Shown piece by piece: positions 1-5,908 of a DNA stretch of 6,896 nucleotides. Under the pieces are notes generated by a model, which saw only the letters and a list, made by a program, of their open reading frames with translations, did not search any database and was not told where the DNA came from. Numbering within the stretch: position 1 is the first letter of the stretch; the number at the start of each line of letters is the position of its first letter. A program made the position numbers and the translations under genes. Origin of the DNA: Anaerolineae bacterium (lineage in GTDB: Bacteria > Chloroflexota > Anaerolineae > JAAYZQ01). The DNA lies in contig JAFGOG010000016.1 in assembly GCA_016926595.1 (NCBI GenBank), forward strand, positions 1 through 6,896, in the 5' to 3' direction.

Positions 1-756
1 CCCGCCCAGCCCTCGCTGGCCTTGACCTCGCCCCAGGGGGGCGAGATCTGGCCCGTGGGATCGACGCAGCAGATCGGTTGGACCTCGACCAATGCGAGCG
101 GAAACGTGCGCCTGAGCTGGTCGTTCGACGGCGGCCCGGCCCGCGTGATCAGCGATACGGTCCCGATCAGCGCCCAAGCGTACGCCTGGACCGTAGAGCC
201 GATCTGCAAACCGTTCTCCGAGAACGTCCAGGTCACGGTCGAGAGCCTGGCCCATCCCGGCCTCAGCGCCACAAACCCGCAGCCCTTGACGATCAGCACA
301 CCGGCCCTGCGGGTGGACGCCGGCACCTGCCTGCCGCAGGGGAGGTGTTACCTGACCAACGATCCGGCCATTGGATCGGGCGGTTACCAAAACGGCACAG
401 TCTCTGCGCCCTGGCTGCTCACCGGGCAAGAGGCGGTAGAGGGAGCGGCCCAGGACCTGGCGCTTGAAGAGTTCCGCCGGGCACTGTACGAGCCCCTGCT
501 TTGCGATCAGTTGGGGAACGGGCCTTACGAGCTGGTCATCGTCCTGTGCACGGGCGCCGAGTGCACCACCAGCCGCTGCCAGTTTGCCTACGATGCACAG
601 GGCCAGGTGATGGTCACCTGCTTTCCCAAGGAGCCGGCCCTGCCGGCCGGATGGGGCGTCGCGCTGCCCTTCCCCTACATCCTGGCCGGGGGACTGGCCC
701 TGGGCGCGCTGTTGATCGGCGCCGGCCTCTACCTGCGACGGCGGGGACGCAGGTAA
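1..756 (+). CDS. C-terminal part of a membrane-anchored surface protein with a KNH-like domain (5' end outside window)
   Basis: The frame is open from the first base, so the true start lies upstream; a TTG at 22 is internal to the domain and unlikely to be the start. Of 251 visible residues, about 8-100 read as a beta-rich extracellular module of the Kre9/KNH type: an opening SPQGGEIWPVGS, then IGWTST, NVRLSWSFDGG and YAWTVEP, matching the usual pattern of P-GGE-W--G, I-W and S-WTV. The next ~120 residues hold several cysteines, which could form disulfides outside the cell. A single hydrophobic helix at about 222-245 (LPFPYILAGG...) is followed by RRRGRR and the stop, giving a C-terminal anchor with a short basic cytoplasmic tail. 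No LPXTG motif is visible. The protein is probably displayed outside the cell; its ligand or role cannot be told. Domain call moderate, membrane anchor firm. Confidence 0.8.
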   Translation, partial: PAQPSLALTSPQGGEIWPVGSTQQIGWTSTNASGNVRLSWSFDGGPARVISDTVPISAQAYAWTVEPICKPFSENVQVTVESLAHPGLSATNPQPLTISTPALRVDAGTCLPQGRCYLTNDPAIGSGGYQNGTVSAPWLLTGQEAVEGAAQDLALEEFRRALYEPLLCDQLGNGPYELVIVLCTGAECTTSRCQFAYDAQGQVMVTCFPKEPALPAGWGVALPFPYILAGGLALGALLIGAGLYLRRRGRR

Positions 757-759
757 GCC

Positions 760-840
760 ATGAGCAGACGCCAAGACCTGGAACAGGCGATCCGCGAATC
801 GTATGACCTGATCCGCAAGTACGAGGCCATCATCCACTGA
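760..840 (+). pseudogene. 26-codon ORF, probable truncated remnant of a Chloroflexota helical-protein gene
   Basis: An ATG lies 3 bases after the upstream stop, with a weak AGG 6 bases before it. The peptide MSRRQDLEQAIRESYDLIRK plus six residues (YEAIIH) is strongly helical and polar. It resembles, from memory, the start of a helical region common at the N-termini of Chloroflexota proteins, where the helix normally continues with a charged, Lys/Arg-rich stretch. Here a TGA ends it, and neither of the other two forward frames after 840 gives a recognisable continuation before hitting a stop. It could be the 5' stump of a decayed gene or a real microprotein translationally coupled to the upstream gene. 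No function is proposed. Confidence 0.35.
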
Positions 841-918
841 AGCATCGCGGAAACTGCGTCTGCGAGTAGCGAGGACAGACCCGATCAGCGTCTATCTGTG
901 CTCATCAGCGCCCGAATC

Positions 919-1476
919 TTAATCCCCAGGCCTCGTATGTCGTAGCGCCAACGCCACGACCGCCGTCCAGGGCGCGAGCTTGAACGCGCCGGCGTCGAGT
1001 GCGGCCTCGACCTCTGCCCGGCTGAGCAGCAGCAGCTCCTGCTCTTCCAGGTCATCCGCATCGGGCTCGGCCACGCGCTGTGTGCCGAGCGCCAGGTAGA
1101 GGTAGGCCGTCCCCGCGCCCCGGTTGCCGTCCACCGCATAGTGCCCCAGGTCGATCCACTCGCGGGCCGCATAGCCCGTCTCCTCGAGAAGCTCGCGCCG
1201 GGCCGCGGCCAGCGGATCTTCGCCTGGTTCCAGGTACCCGCCCACCGGGGCCAAGGTCGTACCCTGGACGGCGTACTTGACCTGGCGAAAGCAGAGGTAG
1301 CGCTCCTCCGGCGTCACGGCCACGACGCAGGCATAGTCGGGCGTGATCACCCACGCCCAATCGTCGATCACCCGCCCGTCGGGCAGTTGGACGGCGTGGC
1401 GCTCCACCACCAGGTACGGGCTGTGGCTCAGGAGGACGCTTCTGGAGAGGGTTTTCCACGGTTTCAGGGTTTTCAC
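919..1476 (-). CDS. NUDIX hydrolase, ADP-ribose pyrophosphatase-like
   Basis: The 185-residue protein carries a complete NUDIX box at residues 80-102 (GYLEPGEDPLAAARRELLEETGY if read from G80), fitting G-x5-E-x7-R-E-U-x-E-E-x-G-U with metal-binding E95, E98 and E99. N-terminal WKTLSRSVLL, then a stretch with LPDGRVI, resembles ADP-ribose pyrophosphatase-like members, which cleave nucleoside diphosphates linked to another group in the cytoplasm. The substrate cannot be fixed from the box. I chose the GTG at 1476 over the longer ATG at 1578 because GGGAG sits 9 bases upstream and the best promoter lies between the two codons, so the longer form would begin upstream of its own transcript. The resulting start VKTLKPWKTL also suits the family. 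It is divergent from the large regulator. No clear terminator is seen before 841. Confidence 0.9.
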   Translation of the reverse strand: MKTLKPWKTLSRSVLLSHSPYLVVERHAVQLPDGRVIDDWAWVITPDYACVVAVTPEERYLCFRQVKYAVQGTTLAPVGGYLEPGEDPLAAARRELLEETGYAAREWIDLGHYAVDGNRGAGTAYLYLALGTQRVAEPDADDLEEQELLLLSRAEVEAALDAGAFKLAPWTAVVALALRHTRPGD

Positions 1477-1485
1477 ATTGGGTTT

Positions 1486-1490
1486 CTCCC
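1486..1490 (-). promoter_or_regulatory. Shine-Dalgarno deciding the GTG start of the NUDIX gene
   Basis: On the minus strand GGGAG is followed by a 9-base spacer (AAACCCAAT) and then GTG. An ATG overlaps that GTG by two bases but is in another frame. Together with the promoter at 1519-1547 this fixes the start at 1476. Confidence 0.65.
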
Positions 1491-1518
1491 GTCGGAAGAA
1501 TGGCCTGTCTATAGGTTC

Positions 1519-1547
1519 ATTGTACACGGATCGATGGTATCGGGCAA
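1519..1547 (-). promoter_or_regulatory. sigma70-type promoter of the NUDIX gene
   Basis: Minus strand: -35 TTGCCC at 1547-1542, a 17-base spacer, and -10 TACAAT at 1524-1519 (5 of 6 matches to TATAAT). The expected transcript start near 1512 leaves a leader of about 36 bases containing the Shine-Dalgarno, which fits the GTG start at 1476. Confidence 0.6.
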
Positions 1548-1648
1548 TCTGCAAGCAGAAACAAGACGGGGTCAGCAACGTGTGCCGACCCGGTCGATCG
1601 CGCGCAAGAAATGAGACTAAAGTCGTAGCCCTCGTGGGAAAAACTGAC

Positions 1649-1654
1649 TATCAT
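1649..1654 (+). promoter_or_regulatory. possible -10 element of the large regulator gene
   Basis: TATCAT matches TATAAT at 5 of 6 positions and would start transcription near 1661, giving a leader of about 27 bases to the TTG start. No acceptable -35 hexamer lies 16-18 bases upstream (TAGCCC at 17), so the promoter is weak, activator-dependent or miscalled. The rest of the 211-bp divergent region holds only a short exact palindrome GACTAAAGTC at 1615-1624 and a 5-bp inverted repeat (GGGTC at 1569, GACCC at 1587). Confidence 0.25.
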
Positions 1655-1675
1655 GAGGGTATCTCCAGGTGTGAG

Positions 1676-1681
1676 AGGAGG
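1676..1681 (+). promoter_or_regulatory. Shine-Dalgarno deciding the TTG start of the regulator
   Basis: A perfect AGGAGG is followed by 6 bases and an in-frame TTG at 1688. An ATG at 1684 is only 2 bases from the Shine-Dalgarno and opens a different frame that stops after 12 codons (TGA at 1720-1722), so TTG is the better start. Confidence 0.7.
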
Positions 1682-1687
1682 TCATGC

Positions 1688-4600
1688 TTGACTCCGGGGT
1701 TGTGTGTCCGCCTGCTGGGTGATTTTCACCTCTTGCATGATGAGAGTACGGTGAGCGATGTCGACGCGCCGCGCTTGCAATCGCTCCTGGCCTATCTCGT
1801 GCTGCATCGCCATGCTCCCCAATCGCGCCGTCACCTGGCCTTCCTCTTTTGGTACGACTCGACCGAGGCACAGGCGCTCACTAACCTGCGCAACCTCTTG
1901 CACCACCTGCGGCATGCCTTGCCCGAGGCCGACCGTTTCCTGCAGGTCGATGCGCAGACGCTACAGTGGCAACCCGATGCCCCGTTTGTTTTCGACGTTG
2001 CCGAGTTGGAGAGCGCCATAGACGAGGCGCGGCGGGCAGAGCAAGCCGGCGATCGATCCGCGCTCCGGGCGGCGCTGGAGCGGGCGGTGGCCCTGTACAA
2101 CGGAGACCTGCTGCCCAGTTGTTACGACGATTGGATCCTGCCCGAGCGCGAACGGCTGCGCCAGGCGTTTTTCGACGCCTTGGAACGGCTCATCCTGCTG
2201 CTGGAGGGCCAGCGCGACTATCACGCTGCCATCGAGCACGCCCGACGTCTGCTGCGTTACGATCCCTTGCACGAGGCGACGTATCGGCGGCTGATGCGCC
2301 TTTATGCGCTCAGCGGCGACCGCGCTGGTGCTCTCCGAGTCTACCACACCTGTGCCACCCTCCTGCAGCGCGAGCTTGCCGTGGGACCCGGCGCGGCCAC
2401 TCGCGAGGCGTACCAACGCCTACTGCAAGCCGAAGCGCCGCCTGGGGCCACTTTGCCCTCCGGGGCCGAGTTGGCAGGTTCCCTGCGCATGGTTGGGCGG
2501 GAACGCGAGTGGATGCGGCTGCAGGAAGCGTGGCGGGCAGCGGCCGCTAAAGGGCCACATTTTGTGTTGCTGAGCGGGGAAGCGGGCATTGGCAAGACGC
2601 GGCTGGCGGAAGAGCTGCTGGCCTGGGCCGACCGGCAGGGGATTGCCACCGCTGGCGCCCGTTGTTATGGTGCCGAGGGCGAGCTGCCTTATGCGCCGGT
2701 GGCAACCTGGCTGCGCGCCCACGCACTGCCGGCCCTCGACGATGTCTGGCTCACTGAGGTGGCGCGGCTGCTGCCCGAATTACGGGCCGGGCGGCCCGAC
2801 CTTCCCGCGCCCGCTCCTTTAGCCGAGATGTGGCAGCGCCAGGGTCTGTTTGAGGCCCTGGCACGGGCGGTGGCTGGCGGCAGCCAGCCCAGGCTACTCT
2901 TGATCGACGACCTGCAGTGGTGTGACCGGGACACGCTCGAATGGCTGCACTATCTGCTGCGCTTTGACCCACAGGCGCGGCTCCTCGTCGTCGCCACGCT
3001 GCGGACCGGAGAGAGTGCGACCGCCAGCGCGCTGGCCGCGCTGCTGGAGGCGCTGCGCCGGAGCGACCAGTTGATCGAGCTCGAGTTGGGTCCGTTGAGC
3101 CAAACCGAGGCCCTGTCTCTGGCAGCAAATCTGTTGGGCAGAGAACTTGATCCCGCCCTGGCGTCCCCTCTGTACCAAGCCAGCGAAGGCAATCCTTTCT
3201 TTGTGGTCGAAATGGCACGAGCGGGGTTGTCCGGCGGCGAGCCGTGGGACGCACGGCACGCGCAGGAAAAGGCAGCCGCGGCTGCCTTGCCGCTGCCGTC
3301 CAAGGTACGGATGGTGATCGAAGCCCGCCTGGCACAGCTCTCCCCATCCGCCCGCGAGTTGGCGGGACTGGCCGCAACCATCGGGCGCGAGTTCACCTTT
3401 GCCGTGCTGGCGCAGGCCAGCGACGAGGAGCAAGACGCCCTGGTGCGCGACCTGGACGAGCTGTGGCGGCGGCGGATCGTGCGCGAGCGGGGCGGCGAGG
3501 GCTATGATTTCAGCCATGATCAGATACGCGAGGTAGCCTATGCTGGCCTGAGCGCTGCACGGCGGCGACTACAGCACCGCCGCATCGCCCAGGCATTGGA
3601 GATGCTCTACGCTGGCGGCTCATTGGCGTCAGAACCTGGGCCGCGGTCAGGACAGGGCCTAGCCCTGGTGAGCGCTCAGGTAGCGGTTCACTATCAGCGG
3701 GCTGGCCTGCCCGAGCAGGCGATCCCCTACTACCGGCAGGCAGCCGAGGTGGCTCAGCGGATGTACGCCAGCCAAGAGGCGGCAGACCTACTCACCCGAG
3801 CGCTGGAGCTGCTCAAGGATATCCCTGAAACACGGGAGCGGGATCAGCGTGAACTGGAGCTGCAGATCGCGCTGGGTGTTCCGTTGATCCTCGCCCGCGG
3901 GCACGCGGCGCCAGAGGTGGAGCAGGTCTACCGCCGGGCGCAGGAGCTGTGCGAGCGAGTATGCGAAGCGCCGCAACGCTTCCAGGTGCTGATCGGCCTG
4001 CGCAGGTTCCACTTTGTCCGTGGAGACCTGCAGGCAGCGCACGGCCTGGGAGAGCAGCTCCTCGCCCTGGCGCAAAGCATGGGCGATCCGGGCTACTTCT
4101 CGCGGGCATACGCGATGCACGGGGAGACCCTGTACCGGATGGGCGCTTTCACGCGGTCACGCGAGCACTGCGTCGCGGGATATGACCTCTATGATCCCGT
4201 GCAGCACCGCTCTCACGCTTTCCTGTACGGAAACGACACCGGCGTTGGCTGCCTGGTCTTTGGCGCTATGTCCTTGTGGTACCTGGGCTATCCAGATCAG
4301 GCTTTGAGGGAGGCACGCGCGGCAGTCGCCTTAGCCGAAGACCTGGATCACCCGTTCACGCGCTGCATGTCCCTGTTTTTCGTCGCCTCGCTCCATCGCC
4401 TGCGTCGGGAGGTGCAGGCTACTCAAGAGATGGCAGAATCTGCACACCAGATCGCCACCCAGTATGGGTTCGTGCTTTCCCTGGCGTGGGGAGGTGGTCT
4501 GCGGGGTTGGACGCTTGTCGAGCAAGGGCGCGCGATCGAGGGGATCGACCAGATGCAGCAGGGCCTCGCCGCTTGCCGGTCCATCGGGGCAGGCATCGAG

Positions 4601-4999
4601 CTGACGAATCTGCTGGCGCATCTGTCGGAAGCATATGGCCGCATAGGAAAAGCCGAGCAAGCGCTCGGTCTGCTCAATGAGGCGTTCACGTTGATGGAGG
4701 CGAGCGAGGAACGTTCCTGGGAGGCGGAGCTGTACCGCTTGCGGGGTGAGGCACTGTTGAGACAGGGAGAGCAGGTGGACGCCGAGGCCGCCTTCCGGCG
4801 CGCCATCGACGTCGCCCAGCGCCAGGGTGCCCGGTCCTGGGAGCTGCGCGCGGCGACCAGCCTGGCCCGCCTGTGGCGGGAACAGGGCAAACGAGCCGAG
4901 GCAGAAGAGCTGCTGCGAGCGGTGTACGATGGGTTCAGCGAGGGTCTTGACACGGCAGATCTTGTTGAGGCCAGGGCGCTCCTCCAGGCCCTGACCTAG
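1688..4999 (+). CDS. AfsR/SARP-like transcriptional regulator: winged helix, BTAD, AAA ATPase, TPR-like C-terminus
   Basis: This 1103-residue cytoplasmic protein is a probable signal-integrating transcription activator. Residues ~5-100 form an OmpR/SARP-type winged helix (VRLLGDFHLL, then RLQSLLAYLVLHR and a likely recognition helix around NLRNLLHHLRHAL). Residues ~103-247 are a bacterial transcriptional activation (BTAD) domain, ending YRRLMRLYALSGDRAGALR...YQRLLQ. A STAND/AAA_16-type ATPase follows: VGRE at 269-272, Walker A GEAGIGKT at 297-304, Walker B LLLIDDLQW at 403-411, GNPFF at 501-505 and the FSHDQIREVAY segment from 608. From ~655 to the end is a TPR-like helical array closing with FSEGLDTADLVEARALLQAL, the usual end of this Chloroflexota family, so the gene is full length. 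All key ATPase residues are present. The TTG start follows the AGGAGG at 1676; an apparent upstream extension to 1343 is only open reading across the NUDIX gene. The signal it senses is unknown. A likely target is the repeat array at 5099-5133. Confidence 0.92.
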   Translation: MTPGLCVRLLGDFHLLHDESTVSDVDAPRLQSLLAYLVLHRHAPQSRRHLAFLFWYDSTEAQALTNLRNLLHHLRHALPEADRFLQVDAQTLQWQPDAPFVFDVAELESAIDEARRAEQAGDRSALRAALERAVALYNGDLLPSCYDDWILPERERLRQAFFDALERLILLLEGQRDYHAAIEHARRLLRYDPLHEATYRRLMRLYALSGDRAGALRVYHTCATLLQRELAVGPGAATREAYQRLLQAEAPPGATLPSGAELAGSLRMVGREREWMRLQEAWRAAAAKGPHFVLLSGEAGIGKTRLAEELLAWADRQGIATAGARCYGAEGELPYAPVATWLRAHALPALDDVWLTEVARLLPELRAGRPDLPAPAPLAEMWQRQGLFEALARAVAGGSQPRLLLIDDLQWCDRDTLEWLHYLLRFDPQARLLVVATLRTGESATASALAALLEALRRSDQLIELELGPLSQTEALSLAANLLGRELDPALASPLYQASEGNPFFVVEMARAGLSGGEPWDARHAQEKAAAAALPLPSKVRMVIEARLAQLSPSARELAGLAATIGREFTFAVLAQASDEEQDALVRDLDELWRRRIVRERGGEGYDFSHDQIREVAYAGLSAARRRLQHRRIAQALEMLYAGGSLASEPGPRSGQGLALVSAQVAVHYQRAGLPEQAIPYYRQAAEVAQRMYASQEAADLLTRALELLKDIPETRERDQRELELQIALGVPLILARGHAAPEVEQVYRRAQELCERVCEAPQRFQVLIGLRRFHFVRGDLQAAHGLGEQLLALAQSMGDPGYFSRAYAMHGETLYRMGAFTRSREHCVAGYDLYDPVQHRSHAFLYGNDTGVGCLVFGAMSLWYLGYPDQALREARAAVALAEDLDHPFTRCMSLFFVASLHRLRREVQATQEMAESAHQIATQYGFVLSLAWGGGLRGWTLVEQGRAIEGIDQMQQGLAACRSIGAGIELTNLLAHLSEAYGRIGKAEQALGLLNEAFTLMEASEERSWEAELYRLRGEALLRQGEQVDAEAAFRRAIDVAQRQGARSWELRAATSLARLWREQGKRAEAEELLRAVYDGFSEGLDTADLVEARALLQALT

Positions 5000-5032
5000 T
5001 GGACCATCGAGACGGGCAGGCCGTCCACTGGG
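4995..5032 (+). terminator. hairpin at the regulator's stop codon, possible weak terminator
   Basis: CCTAGTGGAC at 4995-5004 pairs with GTCCACTGGG at 5023-5032 (10 bp including one T-G wobble, 18-base loop) and overlaps the TAG stop at 4997-4999. No T-run follows (GTCTGGC instead), so it is not a standard intrinsic terminator. It may act as a processing or mRNA-stability hairpin, or a Rho-assisted end. Confidence 0.35.
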
Positions 5033-5098
5033 GGTCTGGCACGCGCAATGCGACAATCCGAACCCCATTTTCTTTACCCTGCGCAATTCATTCCCCAT

Positions 5099-5133
5099 GA
5101 AACGCTGCACGAAACGCTTTGGAAACGCCGCAC
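5099..5133 (+). repeat. three direct GAAACGC repeats, candidate SARP/AfsR-type operator
   Basis: GAAACGC occurs at 5099-5105, 5111-5117 and 5122-5128, giving periods of 12 and 11 bp, so all copies lie on nearly the same DNA face. The full units are GAAACGCTGCAC, GAAACGCTTTG and GAAACGCCGCAC; the first and third match at 11 of 12 bases. The last heptamer ends 9 bp before the -10 element and covers where a -35 would be. SARP-family BTAD regulators are known to bind heptameric direct repeats about 11 bp apart, ending about 8 bp before the -10. A gene for such a protein ends 100 bp upstream. The repeats are seen; the binding is inferred. Confidence 0.6.
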
Positions 5134-5134
5134 A

Positions 5135-5143
5135 TGGTACACT
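5135..5143 (+). promoter_or_regulatory. extended -10 promoter of the 70-residue gene
   Basis: TGG followed by TACACT (-10 at 5138-5143, 4-5 consensus bases) is an extended -10 arrangement. No good -35 hexamer is present at 16-18 bp; that space is filled by the GAAACGC repeats, as expected for an activator-dependent promoter. Transcript start would be near 5150, about 39 bases before the ATG. Confidence 0.45.
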
Positions 5144-5153
5144 TCAGCCAAAC

Positions 5154-5174
5154 GGAAAGCACAATCAGCTTTCC
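5154..5174 (+). promoter_or_regulatory. 5'-leader hairpin abutting the Shine-Dalgarno
   Basis: GGAAAGC at 5154-5160 and GCTTTCC at 5168-5174 form a perfect 7-bp stem with a 7-base loop (ACAATCA). The stem ends at the base just before AGGAGG (5175). With the predicted transcript start near 5150 it would sit at the extreme 5' end of the mRNA, where it could protect the RNA or modulate ribosome access. Confidence 0.5.
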
Positions 5175-5180
5175 AGGAGG
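5175..5180 (+). promoter_or_regulatory. Shine-Dalgarno deciding the ATG start at 5189
   Basis: A perfect AGGAGG lies 8 bases before the ATG at 5189. The longer in-frame ATG at 5048 lies upstream of the promoter and repeats and has no comparable site, so it is rejected as a start. Confidence 0.75.
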
Positions 5181-5188
5181 AAGGCAAG

Positions 5189-5401
5189 ATGTACAACTAT
5201 GAGCTAGAGAACGATTACGCCAGATTCAAGATTTCGCAGGCAGATCGCAAGGCCGCCGAGGCGTGGCGGTTCCGGCACCTGAAACCCAAGAACACCCAGG
5301 TTTTGAGCGTGATTTTGGGCGCCATACACAGGTTCCTGCAGCCGGTGTTCCATTCCCAACGGGCGGCCATCGGCCCGGCTTGCGAGCAGCCGTCCTGCTA
5401 G
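5189..5401 (+). CDS. small 70-residue protein of unknown function, candidate target of the upstream regulator
   Basis: I do not recognise this protein. It begins MYNYELENDYARFKIS, followed by a charged, probably helical stretch (QADRKAAEAWRFRHLKPKN, residues ~18-36). Next comes a more hydrophobic segment (TQVLSVILGAIHRFLQPVF, ~37-55) that could be an amphipathic or membrane-touching helix but is interrupted by His and Arg. The tail holds two cysteines (ACEQPSC). Coding is supported by a perfect Shine-Dalgarno at the right distance, its own extended -10 promoter and a start that begins a compositionally ordinary protein. Its size and its position just behind an AfsR-like gene recall AfsS, the ~63-residue product activated by AfsR in Streptomyces, but I see no sequence resemblance and none of the internal repeats of AfsS. 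It may be a small regulatory or adaptor protein; that is inference. Confidence 0.7.
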   Translation: MYNYELENDYARFKISQADRKAAEAWRFRHLKPKNTQVLSVILGAIHRFLQPVFHSQRAAIGPACEQPSC

Positions 5402-5407
5402 AGAACC

Positions 5408-5448
5408 GGCGTGGTCGTCAAGCTATTTGACATACTGATGACCATGCC
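5408..5448 (+). promoter_or_regulatory. large stem-loop between the 70-residue gene and the SnoaL-like gene
   Basis: GGCGTGGTCGTCA (5408-5420) and TGATGACCATGCC (5436-5448) are inverted repeats of 13 bases. Eleven positions pair exactly and the other two are G-T, which pair as G-U in RNA. The loop is 15 bases and contains TTGACA (5427-5432). It starts 7 bases after one stop codon and ends just before the next gene's Shine-Dalgarno (AAGGAG, from 5456). There is no T-run, so it may be a processing or attenuation hairpin, a Rho-dependent end, or a protein-binding dyad. Confidence 0.5.
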
Positions 5449-5469
5449 AGACAGAAAGGAGAACAGACC

Positions 5470-5835
5470 ATGTCACAGGAAAACAAAGATCTGATCCGCC
5501 GCTATGTGGACACATTCAACAAGGACTATGCTCTTGCCCTGGCCGAGTATGTCGCCGACGAGGGCATGAGGAGGCACGTGGCCATGATGCAAGGTCCCTT
5601 TCCCGGCTACCAGTTGATCGTCGAGGACATGATTGCCGAAGGGGACAAGGTGGTCATCCGCGCCACGATGCACGGCACGCACCAGGGGGATCTGATGGGC
5701 ATTCCCCCAACCGGCAAACAGGTGACGGTATCCATGATCGTCATCTATCGCATCGTCGGCGCCAAGATCGCGGAATACTGGGTGGTTGCCGACCAGCTTG
5801 GGCTGATGCAGCAGCTTGGGGCCATACCTGGCTGA
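5470..5835 (+). CDS. SnoaL-like (ester cyclase) family protein, shortened
   Basis: The 121-residue protein fits the SnoaL-like polyketide cyclase/ester cyclase group of NTF2-fold proteins. It starts MSQENKDLIRRYVDTFNK, continues with FPGYQLIVEDMIAEGDKVVI, and has the signature GTHQGDLMGIPPTGKQV (residues 69-85) and the end AEYWVVADQLGLMQQLGAIP (101-120). Such proteins bind or isomerise hydrophobic small molecules; many are of unknown substrate. The usual length is about 130-145 residues. Here the region around AEYVADEG (25-32) is short: the loop that normally carries a conserved acidic/His motif (FVDHDPP-like) appears absent, so catalysis may be lost or changed. The ATG at 5470 is supported by AAAGGAG ending 8 bases upstream. 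It is probably co-transcribed with the hydrolase 73 bases downstream. Confidence 0.85.
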   Translation: MSQENKDLIRRYVDTFNKDYALALAEYVADEGMRRHVAMMQGPFPGYQLIVEDMIAEGDKVVIRATMHGTHQGDLMGIPPTGKQVTVSMIVIYRIVGAKIAEYWVVADQLGLMQQLGAIPG

Positions 5836-5908
5836 GGCAGAGAACGGCATCTGGCACACTTGAGCATAGCCAAGCGAAAGGGGCCATGATCGGACGAGGA
5901 GAGCAGCG

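Noticed and set aside
1477..1578. N-terminal extension of the NUDIX protein to an ATG at 1578
   Set aside because: It would start upstream of the best promoter and adds residues unlike the family; the GTG at 1476 has GGGAG at 9 bases.
1343..1687. N-terminal extension of the regulator by 115 residues
   Set aside because: The extension overlaps the NUDIX gene antisense and its promoter, and has no domain similarity; the TTG at 1688 has a perfect Shine-Dalgarno and begins right before the winged helix.
1684..1722. 12-codon ORF overlapping the regulator start, possible leader peptide
   Set aside because: Its ATG is only 2 bases from AGGAGG, too close for good initiation; most likely chance.
2751..3517. 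Long minus-strand ORFs opposite the regulator (also 4331-5110)
   Set aside because: They lie antisense to a gene with clear domains, have low-complexity Arg/Pro/Ala-rich composition and no recognisable motif; typical of GC-rich DNA.
5099..5133. CRISPR or plasmid iterons
   Set aside because: Units are 11-12 bp with no unique spacers, only three copies, and no cas or rep gene is nearby; promoter position explains them better.
5048..5188. Upstream start for the 70-residue gene
   Set aside because: The ATG at 5048 precedes the repeats and promoter and lacks a Shine-Dalgarno; the ATG at 5189 has a perfect one.
5427..5432. TTGACA as a -35 box for the SnoaL-like gene
   Set aside because: The sequence 17 bases downstream (GACAGA) is not a credible -10, and the hexamer sits in the loop of the 5408-5448 stem-loop.
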